64,000 nt of DNA, taken from NCBI GenBank assembly GCA_031315865.1, contig JALDRJ010000002.1, positions 2,392,001-2,456,000 of the forward strand. Reading direction: 5' to 3'. The DNA comes from Nitrospirales bacterium. Lineage in GTDB: Bacteria; Nitrospirota; Nitrospiria; Nitrospirales; UBA8639. Below, piece by piece: positions 36,378 to 44,825 of this stretch (position 1 is its first letter; every line of letters begins with the position of its first letter). The notes beneath the pieces are model-generated. The model had not been told where the DNA came from and did no database searches. It saw only the letters and a list, made by a program, of their open reading frames with translations. A program made the position numbers and the translations under genes.

Positions 36378-37244
36378 TTACAGTGACTGTACGAACGGTT
36401 TGCTGAACTCTCCTCGCGCGACTTCTGCCACCGGCCCCTTCATCGTGATGTTGAATTGAGGGTCAATCGAAATTTCCAGATTGCCGCCCGGCGCTTTTAC
36501 CGTTACGGGGCTTTTGACGAGGCCGAGTCGAATCGCGGCGCTGGCCGCTGCGCAGGCCGAAGACCCGGAAGCTTGCGTTTCACCTGCTCCCCGTTCCCAG
36601 ATCAAAATGGATATGGATTTTGGTCCGGTCGGAACTGCCAACTGAACATTCGTCCGCTTGGGAAAGATGGTATGATTTTCGAGCTCCGGTCCGATTTCCA
36701 GCAGATCTTCTCGCGTCCAGCTTGTGCCTTTTTCTTTAAACACAACGCAATGGGGGTTACCGACGCTGACTCCCATAAACCGTAATGATTGGCCTGCCGC
36801 CTTGACCGGTTGTTGAATGAGCTCTGGAACGCGGAGTGTGCAAGGGAGGGCGATGGGTTGAAACGAGGCTCGCCCCATCTCGACCGTGGCCTCTCCCACA
36901 AATCCATGTCCGTTGACGCCCAGGTGGACCTGCGTGAGTCCTCCTTTGGTCTGTACGCTGAATGTGCGTTTCTTGGTTTTTTTCGTCGCATAGAGATAGC
37001 AGCCGAAGATTCGTAACCCGTTCCCTGATTTTTCCGCTTCTGTTCCATCTGGATTGTAGATTCGCAGGCCAAAATCCGCTTTCTTGCCGGGATGAAGGGC
37101 TAAAATCCCGTCACTGCCGACTCCCCAATGTCGATCACAGATTCTTCGAATAATTCGTGGGGTGAGCTTAAATGTTAATGTCGCCGGGTCAAGGGCGATG
37201 TAGTCATTCCCTAACCCGTGCCCTTTGAAAAATTGATTCTTCAT
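36378..37244 (-). CDS. DapF-like protein lacking both catalytic cysteines
   Basis: A 288-residue protein that aligns by eye along its full length with diaminopimelate epimerase. The usual catalytic cysteines are replaced: Ser73 in EKSGNGLR (family CGNG) and Ser226 in ETQASGSSAC (family ACGxGAC). Codons are TCA and TCC, so neither is one ambiguous base. Substrate-binding positions are kept: N64, N163 in VGNPH, N199, and E217-R218 in ERGAGET. It may bind a DAP-like ligand without racemising it, or do different chemistry. It is not beside lysine genes. GGAG lies upstream of the ATG. Confidence 0.82.
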   Translation of the reverse strand: MKNQFFKGHGLGNDYIALDPATLTFKLTPRIIRRICDRHWGVGSDGILALHPGKKADFGLRIYNPDGTEAEKSGNGLRIFGCYLYATKKTKKRTFSVQTKGGLTQVHLGVNGHGFVGEATVEMGRASFQPIALPCTLRVPELIQQPVKAAGQSLRFMGVSVGNPHCVVFKEKGTSWTREDLLEIGPELENHTIFPKRTNVQLAVPTGPKSISILIWERGAGETQASGSSACAAASAAIRLGLVKSPVTVKAPGGNLEISIDPQFNITMKGPVAEVARGEFSKPFVQSL

Positions 37245-37485
37245 TGCTGCTCCATGCGAAGTCGATATTGAACGCTGAACACCATCCTAGATTCTATCTA
37301 GTAAGTAAAAACTACGATGGATTATAAAATCCAGGAGAAAATCTGTCAAAAATTGCTCTGCAGGCCTCAATGGAGAAGAAAATCAGCACGTCGATTAGCT
37401 GATCATAGGCCGGTCTCAGAGCGGTTTGACATGGAAAGAACGCAGAATCCCGTATGTGGATCTCTCTTTTTGCTTGAGAGGGTTG

Positions 37486-38064
37486 TTACGGAATGTACTG
37501 CGCTTGTCTCTGCTGCACGAACTCCAAAATTCGTTGCTGATCACCGTTCGTATCCCATACCACTCGCAAAAAATCCGCGGGATCAATCCCGTGTTTTTTC
37601 AAGAATGGACGATCGCCACCGCATCCATACATGAGTTCCGGTGGCATTTCTCCGCGGAGTTTGGCCTGGGCTTTTTGTATGATTCGTGGAAGCCAACGGA
37701 TTCCACCTAATGCGGCGCTCTTGGGAGGCAGTGTGTTCATCGAAACAGTATGAGACGAAGGCCGTCCTTGTTGTTCCGTCATGAAGTACTGCCGTCGAAC
37801 GGCCGTGATGCGAAGAACGGTATCTTTGTCGGGCTCACCGTCGTCGTGCCAGTCTTCGATAAAGTCATACATTTCTTGAGGAGTGGCGCCGATCGATGAG
37901 AGAACATGAATGTCTTCTGCAGAAAAGAGCTGATCGACCTGTCTGATGCCGGTGGAGAAGCGTTGGACGGCGTTTTCATACAGCTCGGTGAACGGTTTGA
38001 TCCAGTCGTTCGATTCAGGTGGATAAGGACTTTGCATCGTTTGCTTGCTCTTGGCCAGGGACAA
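37486..38064 (-). CDS. DUF5069-like protein, paralogue 1
   Basis: A 192-residue soluble protein clearly related to the product of 44826-45479. Shared features are IGATPQEMYDFIEDW, RWLPRIIQKAQAKLRGEM, ELMYGCGGDRPFLKKHG and DFLRVVWD. The middle part resembles the DUF5069 family, of unknown function. No membrane segment or metal motif is obvious. It lies between the DapF-like gene and a quinone-oxidoreductase gene. The 240 bases on the dapF side hold no gene. Confidence 0.75.
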   Translation of the reverse strand: MSLAKSKQTMQSPYPPESNDWIKPFTELYENAVQRFSTGIRQVDQLFSAEDIHVLSSIGATPQEMYDFIEDWHDDGEPDKDTVLRITAVRRQYFMTEQQGRPSSHTVSMNTLPPKSAALGGIRWLPRIIQKAQAKLRGEMPPELMYGCGGDRPFLKKHGIDPADFLRVVWDTNGDQQRILEFVQQRQAQYIP

Positions 38065-38094
38065 ATGAGCTCGGTGGCTGGCCGATATTTTCCT

Positions 38095-39105
38095 TTAGTT
38101 CGGGTGTTCAATCACGATTTTTCCGGTATGCTTGCCCGCAGCGAAATAGTCGTGTGCAGCGTTGATCTCGTCGAGTGTGAAATGGTTGGCGTCGATAAGG
38201 GGACGGAGCTTGCCTTCATCAACCCATGTGGCGAGACGCTGGAGGATCTCGCCATGATGGGGTCGTCCTTTTCCAGTGAGCATGGGCAGCAGCATGAAGA
38301 CGACATGGAGGGTCAGTCCACGTTGATGCATCAGCGAGAGGTCATGGGTGCTATGTGAGACAATCGTGATGACTTGCCCGTTATGAGCGGCGGCTTTAAA
38401 GGCGCGATCGATGTTCGACCCTCCTATCGTATCGAAGACAATGTCGAACCCGTCGCCATTTGTGAGCCGTTTGGTATAGGCTTCTGGAGTTTCCTCGTTG
38501 TAATTGGCCCATGCTTTGGCCCCGAGTTGCCGTCCGATCTCTCCTTTTTCCGGATTTGACGCCGTGGTATAGACCGTGGCGCCATGAAGAGCGGCCAGTT
38601 GAATGGCGATATGTCCCACTCCTCCCGCCGCGGCGTGGACAAGAACTCGTTGCCCAGGCTGCACGCGGGCTCGATCGATCAGTCCTTCCCAAGCCGTGAT
38701 ACTCACAAGAGGGAGGGCGGCGGCTTCTGGGAACCCAAGCGTTCGGGGTTTGAGAGCCATAAGATCAGCATCTACGAGCATGTAGTCCGCAAGCGCTCCT
38801 CCCTGTCCTTTGACCCCTCCGGCGCAGCCATATACTTCATCCCCGACGTGAAAGTTCGGGACGCCTTCGCCAACCTCAGTCACGATCCCCGCGACATCGC
38901 CATGCAGGACCGCCGGCAGGTCGGGAGCGAAGGGCAGTCCGAGTGTACGAATCTTCCAATCGACGGGATTCAGGCTCGTGGCCTTCACTTGTATGAGGAG
39001 ATGCCCGGGTTGAACGACAGGTTTGGGTATTTGTGTTTGCTCAAACCGGGCGTCTGGCCCGTAGTCTCGTACGACGTACGCGTTCATCGGTGTGTTCTGT
39101 TCCAT
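38095..39105 (-). CDS. NADP-dependent zinc-free medium-chain oxidoreductase (quinone reductase type)
   Basis: A 336-residue MDR-superfamily reductase. The GroES-like part has SLNPVDWKIRTLG, and the Rossmann part has VLVHAAAGGVGHIAIQLA. The structural-zinc cysteines of classical alcohol dehydrogenases are absent, which fits quinone reductases or enoyl reductases that remove reactive carbonyls. The C-terminus has a segment GKIVIEHPN typical of the family. It is followed by the DUF5069 gene 30 bases downstream. Confidence 0.9.
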   Translation of the reverse strand: MEQNTPMNAYVVRDYGPDARFEQTQIPKPVVQPGHLLIQVKATSLNPVDWKIRTLGLPFAPDLPAVLHGDVAGIVTEVGEGVPNFHVGDEVYGCAGGVKGQGGALADYMLVDADLMALKPRTLGFPEAAALPLVSITAWEGLIDRARVQPGQRVLVHAAAGGVGHIAIQLAALHGATVYTTASNPEKGEIGRQLGAKAWANYNEETPEAYTKRLTNGDGFDIVFDTIGGSNIDRAFKAAAHNGQVITIVSHSTHDLSLMHQRGLTLHVVFMLLPMLTGKGRPHHGEILQRLATWVDEGKLRPLIDANHFTLDEINAAHDYFAAGKHTGKIVIEHPN

Positions 39106-39560
39106 CCCTTGAAATGTCTCGCTAGCTAGTCCATATTAAGTAGCCGTGAGATTCGAGTTGAGTGTATCAGCAATCCTCTTTTGGGGAATAGTCCCCATGG
39201 ACCATAGCCAATTGTGTGACGACGTTGACTGTTTCGCCTGTTTTTCGTGTTTCATGGCTTCCATAAATTCGCTTAAATTGCAAGTGGTAGCATTGGTCTC
39301 GATAGTAACCGGTAATAATTCTTGTATCTTTTTTGTCGACTCTATGGTAGGGTAAAAGTACCATTACAGGTTGGACCCCCTGATGATGGAGCAACGTAGC
39401 AGGTCCGTTAACCAACCGATGTTGTTTTGCCCGGGAGTCAACTCGGAAGTCTGACCAGAGTCGCTTCAATTCTCGCGTCTGCGGCCTACCCCTTCCTGAT
39501 GTACGTACCATCTCCAGCTCAAGGCAATATCATGATTTTTCATTCAAAAGGAGGAACCTC
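39106..39560. other. Intergenic region upstream of the RRM gene
   Basis: About 450 bases. A 114-codon open frame on the minus strand (39167-39511) lacks a usable ribosome binding site and recognisable motifs, and I did not call it. The end next to the RRM gene is probably a long 5' leader, as often found for cold-induced genes. Confidence 0.5.
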
Positions 39561-39872
39561 ATGGGTTCAAAAATTTACGTAGGTGGTTTGCCGTATTCCG
39601 CGACTGAAGCTGAGATGGAGGCCTTATTCGCAGAGCATGGAACCGTCCAGTCGGCTCGAGTGATTACCGACAAATTTACCGGTCAATCTCGTGGCTTTGG
39701 CTTCGTTGAAATGTCTTCTTCCGAAGAAGCCGAAGCGGCCATTGCCGCCCTGCATTCCACAGAAATGGGTGGGCGCACTCTTACCGTCAATGAAGCAAAA
39801 CCGATGGCTCCGAGAACCGGTGGCGGATTTGGCGGAGGCAATCGAGGCGGAGGTCGAGGAAACCGATTCTAA
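39561..39872 (+). CDS. RRM-domain RNA-binding protein, glycine-rich
   Basis: A 103-residue single-RRM protein of the cold-induced Rbp type. RNP2 is KIYVGG at residues 4-9 and RNP1 is RGFGFVEM at about residues 44-51. The last 20 residues are Gly/Arg-rich (GGGFGGGNRGGGRGNRF). AAAGGAGG lies 8 bases before the ATG. A 13-bp perfect hairpin follows 27 bases after the stop and precedes a fatty-acid desaturase gene, a pairing that suggests a response to temperature. Confidence 0.93.
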   Translation: MGSKIYVGGLPYSATEAEMEALFAEHGTVQSARVITDKFTGQSRGFGFVEMSSSEEAEAAIAALHSTEMGGRTLTVNEAKPMAPRTGGGFGGGNRGGGRGNRF

Positions 39873-39898
39873 GCTTTAATATTTGCTGAAAGCGAAAA

Positions 39899-39933
39899 GC
39901 GGAAGGGGATTCAAATGAGGAATCCCCTTCCGC
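39899..39933 (+). terminator. 13-bp perfect hairpin between RRM and desaturase genes
   Basis: Arms GCGGAAGGGGATT (39899-39911) and AATCCCCTTCCGC (39921-39933) pair perfectly around a 9-base loop. The 3' side is GGCTTTCCC, not a clean T run, so termination may be partial. The desaturase ATG is only 22 bases downstream, making the hairpin part of its leader if transcripts read through. Confidence 0.75.
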
Positions 39934-39955
39934 GGCTTTCCCTCGAAAACCATCC

Positions 39956-40813
39956 ATGGCCACGACGACGTTAATCCCGCTAAGCACACGCGCGTTCGAT
40001 TTTCCAACCACATTTCTGTTTAGCCTGGTCGCTGTTGGAACGATGATCGGTGTTCCAGCTTATGCCTATTTTTACGACTACAACGTGGTCGATTGGGTGA
40101 TGTTTGTCGTGATGTATATCGCGAGCGGGTTGGGGATCACCGTCGGGTATCATCGACTGGTCACACATCGAAGTTTTACATGTCCGGATTGGGTGAAAGC
40201 GATGTTGTTGATCGGTGGAGGATGGGCTCTGGAAAATTCTGCCCTGAAATGGGCTCGCGATCACATTCGGCACCATTCCCGTTGTGATCAGGAAGAAGAT
40301 CCATATAATGCCAAACGGGGGTTCTGGTTTAGCCATTGTGCGTGGCTCTTCTGGCGTGACCCCCATCGTAACCGGCCATTTCCAGCACGCCTGGTGAAGG
40401 ATCGCGTGGTCATGTGGCAGCATCGGTACTATGTTCCCATTGTCTTATCCGGTCTACTCTTACCGTTTCTCGTGGGATTGGCGGTCAATGGGTGGATGGG
40501 AGGCGTAAGCTGTTTTCTGTTGGCTGGCGTCGGGCGAATGTTTTTCGTGCTGAACTCGACATTTTGTATTAATTCCGTCTGTCATCTATGGGGAAATCAA
40601 CCCCACGGCAAATCCGATTCTAGTCGAGATAGTTGGCTGATTTCACTCGTGACGTTTGGAGAGGGCTACCATAACTACCATCACATGTATCCGAGTGATT
40701 ATCGCAATGGTCTGAAGTGGTATAATTTCGATCCTTCCAAATGGCTGATCTATGGCTTATCGATGGTAGGGCTTGCCTCGTCCTTGTACCGATCTTCCCC
40801 AAAAACCGACTAG
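39956..40813 (+). CDS. Acyl-CoA/fatty acid desaturase
   Basis: A 285-residue membrane di-iron desaturase that introduces a double bond into fatty acyl chains. The three histidine boxes are in order: HRLVTH, HIRHHSRCDQEEDPYN and HNYHHMYPSDYRNG. Four hydrophobic segments fit the family topology. There is no Shine-Dalgarno sequence before the ATG at 39956, and a strong hairpin ends 22 bases upstream, so translation may depend on transcript structure or coupling. Confidence 0.93.
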   Translation: MATTTLIPLSTRAFDFPTTFLFSLVAVGTMIGVPAYAYFYDYNVVDWVMFVVMYIASGLGITVGYHRLVTHRSFTCPDWVKAMLLIGGGWALENSALKWARDHIRHHSRCDQEEDPYNAKRGFWFSHCAWLFWRDPHRNRPFPARLVKDRVVMWQHRYYVPIVLSGLLLPFLVGLAVNGWMGGVSCFLLAGVGRMFFVLNSTFCINSVCHLWGNQPHGKSDSSRDSWLISLVTFGEGYHNYHHMYPSDYRNGLKWYNFDPSKWLIYGLSMVGLASSLYRSSPKTD

Positions 40814-40828
40814 TCATTCCTTTTTCCT

Positions 40829-41668
40829 CTAAGTCGCACGAGACTTCTGCATCCTCAAGGCTACTTGATTCTTGAAAAATCTGTAACACGATTCATGCTG
40901 AAAATATGGGCTGATGGGTGTGTTGGCCTCTTGAAGCAATCGTTTGAGGGTCGCTCCAGGTTTTTGCTCGTCTAATTCCGCGAACAACGATAGGCCAACG
41001 CTGCATGGCTTAGAGCTTTCAGAATGGATTGGAAGGGGATCACTGCCGGGAAGGATGCGAATGCCCTGTTCGCAGGCAAGCGTAAATTGAGGTGGATACG
41101 GGAGAAAGCCGGGACGGCTGCCATTGTCACCCACATACACATTGGTCATTGCCGAAGATTGCATGAATTCATTCAAAAGCTTACCTCGTGCACCCCACCA
41201 TTTTCCGAAAGCCCAAGGAATGACGGGAATCCCTCCGCTCTTTTTCACGCGGTCGATGGACTCGTGAAGACTCATGCCATCCTGGAACGATTCCTTCGTT
41301 ATAAGCGCCAAGACTTCAAACTTTTCTCGTGTCGCCATTTGTCGGCCAGCCACGAATAAGATTCGTTCTCCTTGGGATGAGTTCGCCAGAATGGTGACTT
41401 CTTCTTCTGTTCGATGAAAACTCCACGTCTTTCCTGAGTGGTGAGTGAGCGTCCGGTTTTCTTCGGCGAATGCCCGCAATCGTTGAAACCAATGATCGCA
41501 GGATATTTCAGTGAGGAGAAGAATTCCGAGTATTGGACCATTGTGGCGTAAAGTATCAGTTTGCGCACGACAATTCTTCAAGGCCGACTCAAGGAAAATC
41601 GGAAGGTCATAGCAGTCATAAAGATGTACATGAGCGTCAATGAGGAGGAGAAGCCGATCTGTTGTCAT
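40829..41668 (-). CDS. Amidohydrolase/PHP-like protein of unknown function
   Basis: A 279-residue protein that opens with LLIDAHVHLYDCYDL, a DxHxH motif typical of metal-dependent amidohydrolases or PHP proteins. Later candidates for ligand or active-site segments are IPVIPWAFGKWWG, NVYVGDNGSRPG and ILPGSDPLP, the last being a plausible late Asp ligand. Overall the family is not known to me. It converges with the desaturase gene. No strong ribosome binding site precedes the ATG. Confidence 0.72.
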   Translation of the reverse strand: MTTDRLLLLIDAHVHLYDCYDLPIFLESALKNCRAQTDTLRHNGPILGILLLTEISCDHWFQRLRAFAEENRTLTHHSGKTWSFHRTEEEVTILANSSQGERILFVAGRQMATREKFEVLALITKESFQDGMSLHESIDRVKKSGGIPVIPWAFGKWWGARGKLLNEFMQSSAMTNVYVGDNGSRPGFLPYPPQFTLACEQGIRILPGSDPLPIHSESSKPCSVGLSLFAELDEQKPGATLKRLLQEANTPISPYFQHESCYRFFKNQVALRMQKSRAT

Positions 41669-41903
41669 GAGGGAAATGTCAGTGACAGGGCGTTCGTTCT
41701 GATTGATGATTGTACCCTGGCTCGAATCAAGAATCTATGCCGACCATTAATGAAGGTTCGGCTTTACACGTTGTTGAGCATACTGATCGCGGCTTGGGGC
41801 TGCTCAGAGCGTTCAGGACGGCACGAGGCAAGAATGGCAGGGCTTGATGAGCAAGGGGCTTCCCTTCTGCCATTGGCCGTTATGGTCATGGGGAAAATTG
41901 GTG
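41669..41903. other. Intergenic region with a hairpin
   Basis: No gene seen. An inverted repeat AATGGCAG (41833-41840) / CTGCCATT (41867-41874) lies about 30 bases past the stop of the small minus-strand gene and may stabilise or end its transcript; no T run follows. Confidence 0.5.
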
Positions 41904-42065
41904 TTAATTGTGAGAGATCTGGCGAGCGTCAAATTTTCCTTCAAGTGTTTCGGCGATGTCCTGAGCCTTCTTAATGCTCATGACCATGCTCTTCTTCTCT
42001 TTATGAGAGGCCCGCTTAACGTCTTTAAGGAATTCACGAACGGCTTTGGGGATTAACGGACTCAT
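41904..42065 (-). CDS. Small basic protein, 53 residues
   Basis: A short open frame, MSPLIPKAVREFLKDVKRAS to ARQISHN. It is preceded by AGGAG 10 bases upstream of the ATG. The composition is protein-like and strongly helical: alternating charged and hydrophobic residues with 10 Lys, one run of KEKK and a segment IKKAQDIAETLEG. Stop is TAA at 41904. I do not recognise the family. It could be a small regulatory or nucleic-acid-associated protein. Confidence 0.62.
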   Translation of the reverse strand: MSPLIPKAVREFLKDVKRASHKEKKSMVMSIKKAQDIAETLEGKFDARQISHN

Positions 42066-42275
42066 GGTGAGGGGTCTCCTGAGAATGAATAGTTTATTGT
42101 TTGGACTTCTCTACATATGTCTTTCGGAACGTAGACTTCCAAAATTAAATAGGAGATTTGGCGCAGGTCTCTTTTGTTCGCGTACCTTGATTGACGGATG
42201 TCAATCAGCCAGGCACAATCCATCACCTCCGTAGCCTTCATTTGCATCTTTTTCTGTAGAAGCCACGTTTTCCCT

Positions 42276-42737
42276 ATGCCCGATATTAATTGGGAGATAT
42301 TCAGATTTTCGGAGCTGATGAAGGAGGCCGTGTTTGATATTTTTCGCTTGCGCGTGGATGTGTTCGTAGTGGAACAGCAATGTGCCTATCCGGAAGTCGA
42401 ACCGTCCGATTGTGATGTTGAGACCCGGCATTTGACTGGATATGATGATGCTGGCTCTTTGATCGCGTACGCTCGGCTCTTGCCTCCTCGGCCCGACAGT
42501 TCGAATGCGAGGCTCGGGAGAGTCGTGGTGCGGCAAGAGGTGCGGAGACGAGGAATCGGTCATCAACTCGTGCGTCGGGCTTTGAACGAAATACAGCACT
42601 GTTGGGGAAATGTCCCGATTGAGATTTCTGCGCAAGAATACCTTGGGAAATTCTACCAGGGTTATGGATTTGTGCGAGTATCAGATGTCTATCTTGATCA
42701 TGGTGTTCCACATGTTGACATGCTGAAGAACGTCTAA
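42276..42737 (+). CDS. GNAT acetyltransferase, ElaA family
   Basis: A 153-residue acyl-CoA N-acyltransferase. It begins INWEIFRFSEL with ALR-type ElaA features (FRLRVDVFVVEQQCAYPEVE), then LGRVVVRQEVRRRGIGHQLV, the acetyl-CoA pyrophosphate-binding loop. I start at the ATG at 42276, since the upstream in-frame region is hydrophobic and not ElaA-like. Its stop overlaps the next gene's ATG by one base (TAATG). Confidence 0.9.
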   Translation: MPDINWEIFRFSELMKEAVFDIFRLRVDVFVVEQQCAYPEVEPSDCDVETRHLTGYDDAGSLIAYARLLPPRPDSSNARLGRVVVRQEVRRRGIGHQLVRRALNEIQHCWGNVPIEISAQEYLGKFYQGYGFVRVSDVYLDHGVPHVDMLKNV

Positions 42738-43888
42738 TGCCTTCGTTGCCCCTAGGTGAAATCTCTCTTGAAACGTTCCTGAAGGAGTATTGGCAGAAGA
42801 AACCGTTGTTGATTCGCAATGCCTTGCCAAACCTGGAATTGCCTGTCTCTGCCGATGAACTGGCGGGATTGGCCTGTGAAGAGTTCGTGGAGTCTCGGCT
42901 GGTGATTCAAGATGGCGTGAGTGAGCGATGGGAACTGGCCCATGGACCGTTCACCGAGGAGACTTTCCGGGAATTGCCGGAAGCTCATTGGACCTTGTTG
43001 GTGCAAGCCGTGGATCATTGGGTACCTGCTGCTGCCCAATTTCTCGCACGATTTCATTTTATTCCCAGTTGGCGTATCGATGACCTGATGATCAGTTATG
43101 CCAGTGATGGGGGAGGGGTAGGGCCGCACTACGACAACTACGATGTGTTTTTAGTGCAAGCAAGCGGGCGAAGGCGATGGGAGATTGGTGGCCGATTTGA
43201 CGCGAATTCACCTCGTCGTCCTGATACGCCGGTGTTGATCCTGACCGATTGGGAGCCGGAGTGCAGTTGGATTGTAGGACCTGGCGACATGCTGTATGTC
43301 CCTCCCTGTATCGGTCATCATGGCGTTGCCGTGGGGAATGACTGTATGACCTGCTCGGTCGGTTTTCGCGCTCCATCCCACGGCGAAATTCTCCGGGGGT
43401 TTGCCGACTATGTGGCTGATGCACTCAGCGAGGAGAAGCGATATTCAGACCCGGGTCTCGTTCCTCAGGCTTGCCCCGGAAGCTTGACGCCGGAAGCTTT
43501 GGAGGCTGTCCATCGAATCGTGACAGACTATGCCAAAGACAAGACATTGCTCGCCGAGTGGTTTGGCCGGTTTATCACGGCTCCCAAATATCCAGAAGAA
43601 GAACCCACGACGCCGATTTATCGGATTGAAGGGTTACAAGCGCATATCTCTACGGGTGGTCGCTTGGTTCGCAATGAAGGATCGCGGTTTGCTTTTCAAG
43701 AGCAGGGGGGGGAATTAAGGTTGTTCGTCGATGGTCATTGTTACCCTTGTCCGAAAAGCCAGTCCGAGCTCGTTCAGGCCTTGTGCGCCGAGCTCATGAT
43801 TAATCCTCGCAAATACCTGCATTCTGTCCCCCACCTGCAATTATTGGTCGATCTTCTCAATCAGGGAAGTCTCTATCTGTCTGATTGA
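42737..43888 (+). CDS. JmjC/cupin-type ribosomal oxygenase (RoxA/YcfD family)
   Basis: A 383-residue Fe(II)/2-oxoglutarate-dependent hydroxylase. The E. coli member hydroxylates an Arg of ribosomal protein L16. Iron ligands are H131 and D133 in PHYDNYDVF and a distal His in CIGHHGVAVG (about 194). The N-terminus FLKEYWQKKPLLIRNA is the family opening, and a C-terminal winged-helix-like region follows. Translation is probably coupled to the upstream acetyltransferase (TAATG). Confidence 0.92.
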   Translation: MPSLPLGEISLETFLKEYWQKKPLLIRNALPNLELPVSADELAGLACEEFVESRLVIQDGVSERWELAHGPFTEETFRELPEAHWTLLVQAVDHWVPAAAQFLARFHFIPSWRIDDLMISYASDGGGVGPHYDNYDVFLVQASGRRRWEIGGRFDANSPRRPDTPVLILTDWEPECSWIVGPGDMLYVPPCIGHHGVAVGNDCMTCSVGFRAPSHGEILRGFADYVADALSEEKRYSDPGLVPQACPGSLTPEALEAVHRIVTDYAKDKTLLAEWFGRFITAPKYPEEEPTTPIYRIEGLQAHISTGGRLVRNEGSRFAFQEQGGELRLFVDGHCYPCPKSQSELVQALCAELMINPRKYLHSVPHLQLLVDLLNQGSLYLSD

Positions 43889-44021
43889 CCACTGCGCTTA
43901 TGAATTACACGAGGGACGAATGGACGAGAGGGCATGAATTTGTAGTGCAAAGTCTGGTTTTGCTTGGACCACCGGCGGTAGTACGCGAGGGGGAAGCTCG
44001 GACGTATATCCCAGGCTCACG

Positions 44022-44600
44022 TTATGGGGAGCATGGCGAAATCGCCTGGTCAATCAGAGTCTTGGCTGCACGTTTGGCAATCTGAGCGGCTTTAGGGTTT
44101 TGTGAGACTTGAGCCGTCACGGTCGCGCCTTCGAGGAGTATGGCGAGTTCCTCAGCTAAGGCTTGTGGATTGCTGGCTCCTGCCTTTTGACAGAGCTCTT
44201 GGATGTACCCTTTGACCAGTTTCTTGTATTCCTGGCAGATGTGGCGGATGGGAGTGTCGTTTTCTGAATACTCTCCAATCGTATTGATGAAGAGACATCC
44301 GTAAAAGTGCTTTTGCTGAAACCAGAGTTGCGCCGCATCAAAGATAGCCAGTAGCTTCGTTCGCGGTGACTTTCCTCCACTCTCGACTGCTCGCATAAAA
44401 TCATTTCGAGCCTTTCCGTCATAATGACGCAGTACGGCGAGGATGAGTTCTTCCTTCGATCGAAAATGCGCATACAGGGTTTTCTTCGTGACTCCGGCCT
44501 TTTCCACGATCGTATCGATTCCTGTGGCATGAATCCCGTATTTCGTGAATAGATTCAGTGCGGTTTGGATGAGTTGCTCTCGTTTTGAATGTCGTGGCAT
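44022..44600 (-). CDS. TetR/AcrR family repressor
   Basis: A 192-residue regulator. The N-terminal helix-turn-helix is clear (ALNLFTKYGIHATGIDTIVEKAGVTKKTLY, about residues 15-45), followed by a helical ligand-binding domain. I start at the ATG at 44600 (MPRHSKREQL), since an in-frame ATG at 44633 adds nonfamily sequence. It is divergent from a DUF5069 gene. The 225-base gap has three copies of the half-site TAAACAGAT(C), likely its operators, suggesting it controls both itself and the DUF5069-P460 operon. Confidence 0.92.
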   Translation of the reverse strand: MPRHSKREQLIQTALNLFTKYGIHATGIDTIVEKAGVTKKTLYAHFRSKEELILAVLRHYDGKARNDFMRAVESGGKSPRTKLLAIFDAAQLWFQQKHFYGCLFINTIGEYSENDTPIRHICQEYKKLVKGYIQELCQKAGASNPQALAEELAILLEGATVTAQVSQNPKAAQIAKRAAKTLIDQAISPCSP

Positions 44601-44614
44601 GGCAGTGCCCTGTC

Positions 44615-44788
44615 TAAACAGATGTGTCTCCAAGAGATCGTTTACGATCCAGTCAGAAGAATTTTTTTGAATGTACTAAACAGATCGTAGAATGGCAACA
44701 TCGTCAAGAATTTTTCCTGCATGAATGCGATGTGTAACGAAATGAATGCTGGGATGACTAATGAACTCATGCTAGACTGATCTGTTTA
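44615..44788. promoter_or_regulatory. Candidate TetR operator half-sites TAAACAGAT(C)
   Basis: Three copies of one 9-10 base motif lie between the divergent TetR and DUF5069 genes: 44615-44623 (TAAACAGAT), 44677-44686 (TAAACAGATC) and 44779-44788 (GATCTGTTTA, inverted). A related ACAGATCTGT palindrome sits in the YHS gene promoter at about 51527. The repetition and inversion suggest binding sites for the adjacent regulator. Confidence 0.55.
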
Positions 44789-44825
44789 CATTCGATTGGT
44801 GTTTTTAATGAACAAGGAGTGTGTC

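Noticed and set aside
38584-39129. 181-codon frame opposite the quinone reductase gene
   Set aside because: Shadow frame; the minus-strand product has clear family motifs.
39167-39511. 114-codon open frame on the minus strand upstream of the RRM gene
   Set aside because: No usable ribosome binding site, no recognisable motif, and a composition not clearly protein-like. Left as intergenic.
43885-44085. 66-codon frame after the JmjC gene
   Set aside because: Overlaps the JmjC stop and the TetR 3' end, has no ribosome binding site and no motif.
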